From the NCBI GenBank assembly GCA_942486035.1, contig CALNXK010000037.1:2855001-2919000 (forward strand): DNA of 64,000 bases, given 5' to 3'. Both the position numbers and the translations under genes were made by a program. Positions 11,243 to 21,988 of this stretch are shown here, one piece after another. Every line of letters begins with the position of its first letter. Position 1 is the stretch's first letter. The notes under the pieces are model-generated. The model was not told the DNA's origin and did not search any database. It worked only from the letters and a program-made list of their open reading frames with translations. Origin of the DNA: Porites lobata. Lineage: Eukaryota > Cnidaria > Anthozoa > Scleractinia > Poritidae.

Positions 11243-11248
11243 TTTATT
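11243..11248 (-). terminator. Candidate polyadenylation signal of the profilin-like gene
   Basis: AATAAA on the minus strand, about 300 bp beyond the stop codon at 11550. Confidence 0.4.
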
Positions 11249-11549
11249 TGAAGATACAAGAATAAAATTAATAAAGAATGATGGCAGTATTTCGAAAAAA
11301 ATATTTAATGTACAAGAAGAGTATTATTTTACCAATAAAAATACAGCAAGGTAAATTTGTTTTTGGTAAAATCATTTTAATCATCTGGTAATGGAGATTA
11401 CCTTTACCAGGAAGTCAAACAAACTAGACACAGGCTTCTTCTTCTGAAGAGTGCTAGTTTTCTTTTAAGCTGACATCTTATGCTATTTCAGCTACAGAAT
11501 TGGTCCATATTTTGGTGATGAAAGGTGTACTGTATTATTAACATTTTTA

Positions 11550-14509
11550 TCAGCCCCGTAACAATTCACAAGCCTTTTCCACAATGTCTATAGCCTTAAC
11601 ACTCGTGCATGGGAATGAGTAAGTTGCAACCAGGATACCATAAGGTAGATCACACACAATGATCCCACCTCTATTTTTGTGAGTCACTGCATAAACACTG
11701 CGGAGAAAAATACCCAAGTTAATACCGCTGGCAAAAAAATTGCAACCATGATGGCAAGGACTGGACAGCAAGAGCATCAGCAATAAATAAAATCAATGGC
11801 ATTGATAAGCAGAACAAGTTATCACCTTTAACTTGAGTGTTTTACATAATTTCCAGTTAGTCACTTAATGTTATAATATATATGTGCAAGAAGAACAAGT
11901 AGTGGTCACTTTAACTTGGTTAACTTTCCTATTCTCAAGTTGGAAAGCATGTTCTCATTCTTTTGGTAACTTTTAAAATAGATATTAGGTCCTTTCCTTA
12001 CTCAATAAACAAAACTGGGCATAAATTTTCAGTTGGCAAGTTTGTAGTCATGCTCTGGTTTATAAATAATGTTGATGATTTCTCCCATCTAGGAACTGTT
12101 TCGGTTGATTAAGCAAATTTTCAAAAGGTGATTTAGCCTTTCTCGGAAAACATTTATTTAATGATAGAGATTTACCTACCTGCAAAAGCTTTTGCTGTAG
12201 ATTATGTACTTATTCTCAGAGGCATCTTTCCCAGTTTGAAGAACAAATCCTCTTTGGCAAAGATTAGATTCTGTGGGGTAAATTTTAAAATATTATAGCA
12301 CAGATATTTAAAGTAAATTTGATTTAAAAATTAAGGCAGAGAGCTAATAATAATAATAATAATAGTCTTTATTTCCACACAAGATAAAAAATACATATCT
12401 TATGTTACAATATTTGACTAAAAGTATATATATTTAAGTTATTTACAATTACAAAAAAAAAAAAAATACGCTCACATAGCTAAATTGTATTTAAAAATTA
12501 AGTGATTAATGTAAGAGTTCTTGAATGTATCTATCTGTATTAACTTTCGGATACTGACTTGTTCGATTCCTTAAATAATTATTGTAAGTAGATACTTTCT
12601 TCTTGGGTAAAACACTATTAATTATGGGTGGATAGAAACACTATTAATTAAGGGTGTTGGAATATAGAGCAGTAATTTTGTTTTAAGCAGGGGTATAGCT
12701 AAGGAATAGCTAGGTAGGCTTTTCGATAAGTCAAGGCAGCTTTTTTACTCGACTGTTATTTTAAAATTACTCCACGTCTTTGTTTTTCAGAGCAATTTAA
12801 GCTGGTGGTAAGCTCTTTTTTGGTCGGTGAAATTAGCCGGCAGTCGGCTCTTAGTGACATCCCTGTTTAAGTCTTGAGGTCTTGCAGTTTTTGTATTTTC
12901 TTTCCATCTTGGACTTTTTTCTACCAAGTATCGGTATTTTAAAACAGAGTTTTTGCAAGTCTCAGTTTTAAAAATTGACACCCCTAATATGCAATGGGCC
13001 AATGCCAGTCAGTCTTTAAACCTGAGATAAGGCTCTATTTTCATTGCACTTTATAAATGAAATTCTGGCGCGAGAGGCATAACAATTTAGTGCGACCACA
13101 CAAGAGAGACTGTATGGTAGCTGCTAAATTTGGCCCCGATCTCAGGTTAGTCAGTCTTAAAAAAGCTGGTGGGAACTGGTGACGTTATCCCAAGCAGAAA
13201 ACCTGGAGTTGAATAGCATCCCTGCAAAATAGGTGAAACTACAGTATGTTCCCAGTGGATAGCAATCCTAGTTGATCCTGATGACCATCTCATGTAGCTC
13301 AAGTTTGACTATTAATAATTATTTGAGTGTAGCAGTACATATAGCCAGCTTTCACAAAATGTGAAAAGTAAGCTGAATAGTATGTGTTACCACTCCATAA
13401 CTTTTGCAGTTAATTAGTAAACACTGTTAAATAAATTTCTGAGAAGTATCATAATGTACCTTCGTCCTCAGATGTTATGTTGAATACTACTAAAAACTGT
13501 GAGAAGTATTTCTGCAAAATGTAAAACATGGGGTGAAACATTTAGCTAACAGTTTTCTTTGGGGAGCTAAAACACCACTCATGTAACATGGGATATGTAC
13601 ATTTATCTTATGAAATATAGACCTATTATTATAATTGTTCTTAATTATCACCTGACATGAAGCTCTAATCACGTTTCCTGTACCGTACTTACAGCAAGGA
13701 GCATAAAAGCGTGATCACCTGTAATGAATTCACATTCTGTCATGCCGAAATTAACCAATCAGAAGTTGAGAAAAGTTTCCAGCTGGCTTCTGATTGGATT
13801 AAATCTGCACGAAAGAATGTGAATAAATCAAAAGCTGTCACACTTTTGCACTCCCTGCTGTAATGTGTGTTCATGGACAAAAGGACTAATGATTTTAGCT
13901 TTATTGCGTGCCCCTAAGAGACTGCATGCTGGCAAATTAGCATGAAAACTCCTCCTAAATTTATAGTTTGTGTCAGATCATAATGTAGGTGTTGTTGCAG
14001 AGGGTAACAACGTAGTGTAAGGGTAGGAGAAGGACAGATTCTCATTTAAATTTGCATAGAACTAGTTTTTGGACTTGTTATTCAATTCAGTGTTTAGTTT
14101 TATTTTTTTGGATAAAAAAAATAGTTCTTCTTGAGAACAATATGATTTTTTTTACTTGGCTGTGAGTGAAATCAGTTATTAATCTGTCACTAGAATAGAA
14201 GGCTGCTCTGTTGAAAGATCTAGTATTTCAGTCTCCAATCTGAAGAGTGTTCATCTTGCATTATTGTATCCTTTCTTCACATAATTGGCCAAGCTTCTAT
14301 GATAAGACATCATGATATGGTAAGACGAATTGTCCCTGATCAATACAACTTTTAAAAAATGAAATAAAATAAATGGATTAAAATGTAAGTGCATGCTTGA
14401 CTATCCATTACCTCCTCAAGGTCTTTCAGTTTGCCACATGAGTAAATGGAGTCACCACGTTTTGTCAGAAGTATTAGACCATCAAGAATTTCTCCCACAA
14501 ACAAGTGAG
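11550..14509 (-). CDS. Divergent profilin-like protein, four exons seen, 5' exon missing
   Basis: Four minus-strand exons join in one frame: 14412-14509, 13460-13511, 12180-12270 and 11550-11697. Each has an AG acceptor and a GT donor, and the phases fit exactly (0, 1, 2). The joined part encodes about 128 residues. It starts HLFVGEILDGLILLTKRGDS and ends YGILVATYSFPC, then IVEKACELLRG and a stop. The last two exons resemble the profilin C-terminal half: a KYIIYS strand, a VYAV...GGIIV hairpin, the LVATY strand (also in profilin-4) and a closing helix like the profilin VVEKLGDYLR. Profilins bind actin monomers and poly-proline in the cytoplasm. Actin- and proline-binding residues are not clearly conserved, so function is open. 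Exon 14412-14509 opens in mid-codon, so a start exon lies upstream; I could not find it. A roadblock/longin-type fold is the alternative. The gene is well supported; the family only moderately. Confidence 0.65.
12343..12475. repeat. Retroelement 3'-tail-like repeat with (AAT)n and A-run
   Basis: A short (AAT)n run precedes AGTCTTTATTTCCACACAAG and ends near a 14-base A tract. This resembles tails of dispersed retroelements. It sits in the intron upstream of exon 12180-12270 of the profilin-like gene. Confidence 0.35.
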
Positions 14510-14772
14510 CTAAACATCAATTGAAACAGTACAGGTGAATAAAAATTATTCCAAGCAACAGCAAAGTTATCTTCGAAGACCTAGGGCCAGCTAAAAGTAA
14601 AAAGGGGTTATAGTGTCAATAAGCAAATGCTTGAATCTGATTAGTTCTAGACAGCCCTTAGTTGTTACTTAGTTGTTCCTTTCACTGCCAAAAGTTGACA
14701 AAGTCAACAGTTGCAAATTCCAAATTTTATTTCGTAAAAATTTTGCAGAAAAACAAAATTAATGGCACCATG

Positions 14773-15290
14773 CTAAAGTACTTCCAAAGATGTTTCAATT
14801 GAATGGTCAGTCCACAGGATTTCGTCCACAAACTCAAAAGTTAGAACCACCTTGCACTTCATAATAAACAATACCACAGGAAAGTACTGCTCAGTAGCTT
14901 TCATTTGAATGGTCACACCATAGGATTTCATCCACAGACTCAAAAGGTAGAACCACCTTGTACAGCATAATAAACAGTACCACAGGAAAGTACTGCTCAG
15001 TATCTTTCACTTGAATGGTCACACCATAGGATTTCATCCACAGACTAAAAAGTTCAAACCACCTTGTACAGGATAATAAACAGTACCACAGGAAAGTACT
15101 GCTCAGTAGCTTTCATTTGAATGGTCACACCATAGGATTTTATCCACAGACTAAAAAGTTCAAACCACCTTGTACAGGATAATAAACAGCACCACAGGAA
15201 AGTACAAATTACATGGTCACACCACAGGATGTTGTTTGAACCACCTTCCCAGACTGAGCATCATAATACCCTGGCAGGGAAAGGCTTATA
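14773..15290. repeat. Tandem array, 106-bp unit, about 4.5 copies
   Basis: The marker GGAAAGTACTGCTCAG starts at 14879, 14985 and 15091, with a diverged version at 15197, so the period is exactly 106 bp. Each unit holds CATTTGAATGGTCACACCAT, a GTAGAACCACCTTG-type block and AATAAACAGTACCACAGG. The outer copies are degenerate. Single related units in inverted orientation appear near 47340-47460. Confidence 0.85.
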
Positions 15291-15894
15291 ATTTGCAGCA
15301 CGAAAACTATTCAAAGACCTGTTATTGCAGCTCTTATCATGCAGACAGGTAAAATCGGACAATTTAATAGCCTGCAGCAATCTAACCAATGACAATCAAA
15401 AAAGAGAAAGAACTATTGTAATGAGCAGGGTCCAGCTTCAGCTTAAAAATAAAAGCAAAAATGACTGGCCTTGTTCTGTTCAGACTCAAAAACAACTTAT
15501 TTTCTTGACAGCTGCAGTAACAATAACTTTAATGCTCCAAAGCGAACAAGTCTTACAGACTTCTGACCACTATTTTGTTTGAGAGTACCCAGTCCCAGGG
15601 TAACATTGTATACCTGCCAACTTTTTCCGAGTCATATGCATGGGATTTTCACCTTGTCATGACCGAGATTTCTGGAAACGTCCTGGTGACTTCCGAGGAT
15701 TTCCAACGAATTTCCAAAGACTTTCAAACGTTGCTGAAAATTAAATGTCCGCAGATGTTCCGAAGATGTTTGAGCACTTCTGAAGCTACTTAGAAGTTGA
15801 CACTGATTTTAGCGTGCTTTGATTTCTTTAGAACACAAAAAAGGACACAAAGTCATCATGTGTTAAGGAACAATTTGCCCGGATTTGTGATAAT

Positions 15895-18056
15895 CTCGTA
15901 CCCAGCTGATCTTCCACTGCGAGTGTAAAACAGAGTGAGCAGAGTGAGATCTGGGTACAAGATTAGATTTGTGAGTCAGGCGTGAGAAATAGACCTTGCC
16001 ACAGTTTTCAACGCCATCTTGACGGCTGTTCTGAAAAAAATATCAATTGTAAACTAAAGCTTCACTCCTAAGGATTTTACTGAAAAAAATTGAGGGCGTT
16101 ACATGCACTAGAAGTCCTAGAACCACTTTCTAAAATTTTCTATACATTTGTCTGTAAGAAAATCCCGGGAAAAATTACAGACAAATACATGGAAAATCTA
16201 AGGGAAGCCTCTTGAGAAATTTAAGCACAGATACGCCCCCAAAATTTTTTAGTGCAATCCTTTGCTTAGTAGCTTTAGTTTTCAATTGATAGTTTTTTCA
16301 GAACAGCCATTTTAAGGAAATTATTCAACATTAGATTCTCATACAAACACTGTAATTTCTCACACGTTTGCCTACTCGTCAAGATGGCGTCGAAAACCGT
16401 GACAAGGTCTATTGTCCTTGAGGAGTGAGATCGATGCCTTTAGTCCACAGGCGTGACACTCACGCATGGTGCGTGAAAGCTGGCAGGTTTAACAGTGTTG
16501 TATTTCAGTCTCAAACTAGGATAAATGATCGCGAGGTTTCTTAAGGATGAACTTGTTTACGTTAAAGATGCGGAATTAAACAACGATTCCTCGACAAAGT
16601 GTCTGCTTTGGCCTTTAGATCGATGAAACATGTATCCCTGTTGTTTTTTCTGAGAGCCCGCTTTGTATAGACATCCATATTTGATATTTAGGGGGGGCCC
16701 ATCGAGGTAGAACGAGAAATCCGCATAAACTGTAATTAATAAAAGTAGCTAAATACCTTCCGCAAACTGACTCCAATTTTCGCTTTCCTGCATTTGTCTA
16801 CTTCTAATACAAGTTCCTCATAATTTCATTACTTCTTGTGAGACCCGTGGGACGTGACGACTGAAAAAGAGAAAGAGCAAGGCGTTCCATGATTTGTACC
16901 AGTCTCCCTCTCGTTTTTCTGTATTCACACTTGATCGATCGCCACGAGGAGGCGAGGATGTATATGTTACTTTTGAGTTAGTTTGAGTTATAAAACGGTC
17001 AATATTGTCGTTTCCAGTTTATACTAGTAATAGTTGACACTACAGCTGCCCCCGCTCTGTATATAGTATTCTTGCTCTCTCGCTCCGTAGGGCGGGTAGG
17101 AGAGAACCCTGGGAACGAGGTTGGTTCACACATATTCCATACAATTCCCAGTTTTATTACTGTCTTTTGAGTCTCAAACAGTAGTTTTCTCGCTGTCGCT
17201 CTCGCCCCCCCCGCCTCTGTTCCCCCACCCCCCCGTTTTTTCGGTGCACAACTCAACTAGGCTTTTGTACATTATGCTAGCATTTTTTCGAGCATTTTAG
17301 TGAGGCAAAATCATTGAGCATTATTCGAGCATTTTAGTGGCATTTTCCCCGGAAAATTAATTTTTTGCGAGAAAATAAAATAGAAATTAACTTTTTTCAG
17401 GAGCCCAAGGCCATGGGCTCCTGCTTTGTTTTAAAATGAAAATGAAGACTAAAACTCACGAAAAAACCTAATACAGCTGAGTGGAGACTGAGGACAAGTC
17501 AGCGGTTTTACCTTTCAAGACTCAAGAGTAAATGTCATTTGACAGATCATGTAATCAGAGTGTTATAACTTCAATTTTTACTGTAAAAATTTTATTTCGC
17601 ATTCAAAAGAAAAAAAAAGTATGCTGAAACAATGGCTTTTATCAATTTGACCAAAAGAGAGGACTATAACTTGAGGTAATTGCTATGAAAGTTAAAGAAT
17701 ACCGAAAACAGTCCGCAGACAAGCCCGGACAAAACCTGTTGAGACAGATCGCGAAAATGCCTATTTTTTCCTGTCATCCCGGCAAAAACTGAAACCGCCG
17801 CCAAATGAATGCCCGATTTCCCCCCTCCCCTTACCCAAAGTTGTTTAGGATAGCATGGCAATTATACACGTTGGTTTTTAGACCAAGGCAACTTTGAATA
17901 GGGGGTGGGGAGGGGGTTTACTTTTTGTGTTTAGGGGAGACGGGAGTAGGGCGCAAAAGTTAGAAAATAGATGGAATTGTCTCAACAGTTTTGTCCGGGG
18001 TTGTAGCTCCCCACCTACCTACTGCCGCGCTCTACCATCTGAACGCCTGGAACAGG
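15895..18056. other. Repeat-rich intergenic region before the sulfotransferase gene
   Basis: No gene was recognised. A small inverted pair, CGTACCCAGCTGATC / GATCTGGGTACAAG, lies at about 15897-15956. Longer inverted segments, including a CGCCATCTTGACGG-type block, lie at about 15965-16110 and 16230-16420. A repeat resembling GTAGGGCGGGTAGGAGAGAA lies near 17090. Two related segments with CCCGGACAAAACCTGTTGAG lie near 17726 (+) and 17990 (-). The frame at 16999-17256 is repeat sequence. Confidence 0.45.
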
Positions 18057-18091
18057 CTAACCCTAACCCAGACCTAACCCTAACCCTAATC
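18057..18091. repeat. Interstitial telomere-type repeats (CCCTAA)n
   Basis: About five CCCTAA units occur in two short runs separated by CAGAC, in the TTAGGG-strand-reversed orientation. This is the metazoan telomere motif, placed about 150 bp upstream of the sulfotransferase ATG. Confidence 0.8.
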
Positions 18092-18239
18092 GCCTTTTTT
18101 TAAAAACATTCCTGGGACTTCATCTGACAGATATAAATGATCGCATGACCTTTTTAAGTCTTAATCACACAACATTCGACGTCACACTGCAGCGGCTTCA
18201 ATACAAAACGAAAATCTCTTAGTGACCTAAAAGATCACC

Positions 18240-18971
18240 ATGAAGATAATTTGTGCAGGTGTGGGAAAAACGGGTACCAAATCCATCGCCAAAGCCTTGC
18301 GTCATCTTGGATTCACTGTTTTTGACTGGGAAGAGCAAACATTTGATTTCCAAGACCACTGGGTCGATGTTTTCCAAAATGGCGCCAAGTTAGATGTGAA
18401 GAGAGTCTACCAACATGCTGACGCGATCGTGGACTCTCCCGGAAGTTTTTTCTGGGAGGAAATACTGGAAGCTTATCCTGATAGTAAAGTGATTTTAAGC
18501 GAAAGAGAAGAAGATTCTTGGTTGAAGAGTCTGGTCAATCAACTTCAAGTCATCGAGGAAGTGAAATCTCGCAGGTTTTTGTGTGTTCTCTCCCCAACTT
18601 CAAGAAAAGGGTTCTTTGTTTTGTATTCTATTATAAACGCTTTTCTTGGCACTGCAAACCCCAAGTCAGCTTGTATCTTCCGTACGCGATACCGTCAGCA
18701 CAATCACCGCGTTAAGTCGCTTGTTCCACCAGAGAAGCTGTTGGTGTACAACGTGAAGCAAGGTTGGAAACCGCTCTGTGATTTCTTGGGTTGTGAGGTT
18801 CCAACAGTTGCCTTTCCACATGAAAATATTAAGGGCGAAATCGCTGAAGTTCTCTTGTCTGAGACAAGATATGGTCGGCAAGTTATTTGGGAAATACAGA
18901 GAGCTGTGATTGTGATCCTTTCTGTTATCGTAGTTATTGTAGGTTCAATTTTTGTCTTTTTGTCGTATTAA
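18240..18971 (+). CDS. Sulfotransferase-family protein (P-loop, Sulfotransfer_4-type), single exon
   Basis: An uninterrupted 243-residue frame. Members of this family are P-loop proteins related to PAPS-dependent sulfotransferases; no substrate is known for this group. The nucleotide-binding loop is AGVGKTGTKS at residues 6-15. The FFWEEI block follows at about 70, then the strand and turn SEREEDSW (87-94), where sulfotransferases place the 3'-phosphate-binding Arg/Ser. Further on are RQHNHRVKSLVP (152-163), LLVYNVKQGWKPLCDFLG (167-184) and FPHEN (192-196), all typical. The last 23 residues (221-243) are hydrophobic and look like a C-terminal membrane anchor. The Met is the family start. A frameshifted paralogue lies at 21989-22665 on the other strand, so this is a local inverted duplication and this copy is the intact one. 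Enzymatic activity is inference. Confidence 0.85.
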   Translation: MKIICAGVGKTGTKSIAKALRHLGFTVFDWEEQTFDFQDHWVDVFQNGAKLDVKRVYQHADAIVDSPGSFFWEEILEAYPDSKVILSEREEDSWLKSLVNQLQVIEEVKSRRFLCVLSPTSRKGFFVLYSIINAFLGTANPKSACIFRTRYRQHNHRVKSLVPPEKLLVYNVKQGWKPLCDFLGCEVPTVAFPHENIKGEIAEVLLSETRYGRQVIWEIQRAVIVILSVIVVIVGSIFVFLSY

Positions 18972-19381
18972 CTGTGACTATTTTGCCAACCTTTCATTGC
19001 TGACGTAACGTTTTAAAGGGGATAAAATTCAAGCACTTCTGGCATCGAAAGGATCAGTAGTATCTGAGTTTCAAACACATGGAACACCAGGCGTGACAAA
19101 AATATTCAAAAATAAAATGTTGTTTGTATCATTGTCGGATGTATATGACGGGTTTAAAATTGCTTTTATATCGGCTTTACGGTGAGGTAAATACAGGTTG
19201 AAAGCATATCAGGAGCCGATTCTCCTGACCATATATACCGTGTGTGGCACGAAATTTTTGCGGGAGTTTGTTTTTGCGGATTGGCGATTTTTTTGTTTTG
19301 CGGGAACTAATTTTTGCGACTAGGACAGACTGAAGTACCCAGTACCCAGCATTGACAATATTTTCGTTTTTATTGAGTACG

Positions 19382-19789
19382 CAGGGGCACCCAACGAGGA
19401 CATAGTTCAAAACCACTTAACATAGCATTGTTAGCTATTGTTGGACGTATTTTAGTATTCAAACGGTAGATATAGGCATATTTTAATCCCCTAAAAACTT
19501 TTCATCTGTTCGGATTTCCTAGCTGAAAGTCTAGTGATCCGAAAATTATAGGGGTAAAAACTTACCTTCCCGAAAATTTCAGCCAGGAAAAGGCTCCCGA
19601 AAATTCTAGGTGGCCTTTTTTAGGGCAAAAGTCCGTTAAAAATGAGTAATTATACCATTTTGTAGATGTTCGAAAATCCTAGGAGAGGCAGGCAAGCAAG
19701 AAATTTTACAACAAATGCTCCGAAAATTCTAGATCTCAAATCGTCTTCCGAACAGATATTTTCCCGAAAATTGCCGTTGGGTGCCCCTG
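19382..19789. mobile_element. hAT-like MITE with CAGGGGCACCCAACG ends, copy 2
   Basis: Same terminal repeats as 2475-2834, in inverse orientation. It is flanked by AGTACG on both sides (19376-19381 and 19790-19795), a clear 6-bp target duplication. The internal AAAATTCTAGG/CCGAAAATT words also match copy 1. Confidence 0.8.
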
Positions 19790-19795
19790 AGTACG

Positions 19796-21406
19796 TCAAG
19801 AGTCATAATATGGCTCTTGAGTACGTCTAATAGAAATGCATATTTTAAAACAATACTACGGTGTGCGTCAGTATTTCTTTGTATATCGCTTTGTTTCTGA
19901 ACGAAAAAGACAAGTTGTAAGAGAAGGTACGTTTTTTATTGGGGGGGGGCCGGGGTTTCGGAGGGGAGGGTCCTTAGTACATTTTTGACAAATTGGCGAG
20001 GGACAAACCTGTTTTATTCTCAACCGGGGGAGGGTCACAGTTTTTTTGGCCAGGAAAAAAATCACTCCATGTCGCTTCTATTTTGTATATACCAGCAAAG
20101 CTACCAGTCAAAATTAATCTAAATTATTTACGGATGTCGAAAAATTTATATGTCAAAAAACCATCTTCTCCCAACTAACATAATTGTCTCTCTCGACCCG
20201 TGTCCGCTTTCGCCCATATTTTGATGTTTCCGCGCGGGGTTCTGTGATTTATTGCTTTCAAAGCCTTGCGAACTTCCCACTGGCGCTTTCTTTCAGTCAC
20301 GAAACAGTGGCGAAAGCGTTCCTTGTAGGGACAAGTGGTCCAGAAGAACAGGTACAATTTTGGCAGAATACTATTTGAGAATTCAGTATATTCACCCGTT
20401 GGGCTCGGGAACCACCCTACGTCTTCATCTTTCCACTTCTCTGGACTTGCGCTTTCACAGATTGTTCTCGCAGCCGATGTGCCACCAACAGAGTCAGAGG
20501 AGTAGCGGGCATCCTTTTTAGAATGGCGAGTCGGCAAACAGCCACAATAACCTTAGTTCTTGCCTTAGCCACAAGTTGCTCCATCTGTGCAATAGCTTTG
20601 TCGCCACGTAGTAATCGTAACGAAAGTTAAGTTTCTGAAGTTATTACTTCTTGCAACAATCTCCTTTGATTTCCTCAAATATTTAATTTCTTGTGCGGCT
20701 GTCCAATATGGCCGCTTTTACCCACGCCGTTGTGTATTCACCGAACACGTTCCATCTTACTGACAATATCCTGAGGGTGGTTGCTAAGTAAACTGCAGTA
20801 TCCACTGAAGGAAAAGCTATTCTTTGATTTTCCGGTATTGCATCCCATCCTCCTCTTACCGTTTGTCTGTTATTGGCGATCAAAGTGTATTTTATGCAGT
20901 TTAGAGATAAACACGAGTAAGCGGTTTTGAGTACAAGATCGAGACTACCCCAAGAGACTCTCTAACTTACATTTTTGAGACAAAACTTTTGTTAACATTA
21001 ATAGCAAAAAAAGCCATGAGAAAAGTGACTTCCCTATATTTCGGACGGACTGAGTTGTCCTTCTCTTTTCTCTTTGCTGGTTTTGTTTGTCTATATTTTG
21101 TCTTGGATAAAACAGCAGGATTTGGCTCTCGTTATTTTATATAGAAAAAACGTTTCTACATTTATAAGACTCAATCTGCCTCAAACTGAAAATGGCTTTA
21201 TAATTTTCTAAATTTGTTCCGGTTTTGGAGGGCAAGGGGTCTTTTAATGTTTAAAAAACACCGTATCAATTCATTCATATACGAGTACCATTAGCTTGAA
21301 AGTTACAAATTACTATCACAAGCAAGCACTCCCAGAGAAGGGGTAAACAATCATTTATTGCGAAGCTAAAAAATTAGTTGCACCGGATAACTCCAAACCC
21401 AAGTGT
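19796..21406. other. Region between the sulfotransferase copies, no gene recognised
   Basis: An open frame of 120 codons on the minus strand (20175-20537) and overlapping plus-strand frames at 20184-20521 show no family I recognise. A fragment near 21100-21135 (GATAAAACAGCAGGATTTGG) also occurs near 4877-4903, between the two foldback elements, so this region holds dispersed repeat. Only isolated fragments can be supported. Confidence 0.4.
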
Positions 21407-21816
21407 TTAAAGGGGAGAAGTAGAGCGGCCGGAGTCATGGCAGCGGAGCGGCATGGAGGATTTTGAATTTGGTCGCTTCAGACAAAGTGAGCCAACGACA
21501 TAAACTAAATAGGCATCACTCTTCCTGGCCTGCGTGGCAGGCCTTAAAAGGAGAAGGGGAAGGGGGAATTTGGACGCCTGCCACGCAGGCTGCTCTCTTC
21601 CAATCGCCTTGTGCTTGATAAAGGCGTTTGGAGCGTCATGGCAAAAAGCGAATGTCGCGCCTCCTCTACGAAAATTATGCGAGCAGTAGGAAGCAGGTTC
21701 GACGCCGATTGCGGAAAGCAACACTGGTTAGCCAGGATAGGCCTGTAAATAATGATCGAGGTGGTAGCTGGACACTGGCTATAATCGGCACTGGATCGCA
21801 TAGGATTAAGTCATGA
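21407..21816 (-). pseudogene. Tyrosine-recombinase remnant (Crypton/DIRS-like), interrupted
   Basis: The minus-strand frame contains LLSAIGVEPASYCSHNFRRG followed by GATFAF. This is the His-x-x-Arg box of tyrosine recombinases (HSFRRGGATFA in mobile-element members). After it comes GDWKSDAYLVYV, the region that leads to the catalytic Tyr, but it is split from the first part by a 69-bp insertion (21526-21594) and is one base out of frame. Such enzymes integrate Crypton or DIRS elements. The first catalytic Arg and the rest of the element were not found, so this is a fragment. Confidence 0.6.
21526..21594. mobile_element. 69-bp MITE inside the recombinase remnant, 7-bp target duplication
   Basis: The ends carry the inverted pair GCCTGCGTGGCAGGC / GCCTGCCACGCAGGC. 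CTCTTCC is duplicated on both sides (21519-21525 and 21595-21601). Removing the insert restores the conserved GDWKSDAYLVY reading, which independently confirms the boundaries. Confidence 0.7.
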
Positions 21817-21988
21817 GATACTATCCGGCTCCTAACATTTTCTTCTTACAAACTGAATCACTTTTGCAACTTTGTTTTCGCCATAAGAGAAAATTGTTCA
21901 TGGCCCTACATTTTTTATACCAAAGCCGGGTATATTTTCGACACATTCCTCTCGTAAAGGGAAAATTGCAGATCATCCAGTCAATCAG

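Noticed and set aside
14773..15290. CRISPR-like array
   Set aside because: The units are contiguous 106-bp tandem repeats without unique spacers, in a eukaryotic genome.
17985..18060. tRNA gene suggested by GGTAGAGCGCGG on the minus strand
   Set aside because: An A-box-like block is present but there is no matching B box or cloverleaf; more likely a SINE fragment.
20175..20537. 120-codon minus-strand frame
   Set aside because: No recognisable family and open frames on the opposite strand too; not enough to call a gene.
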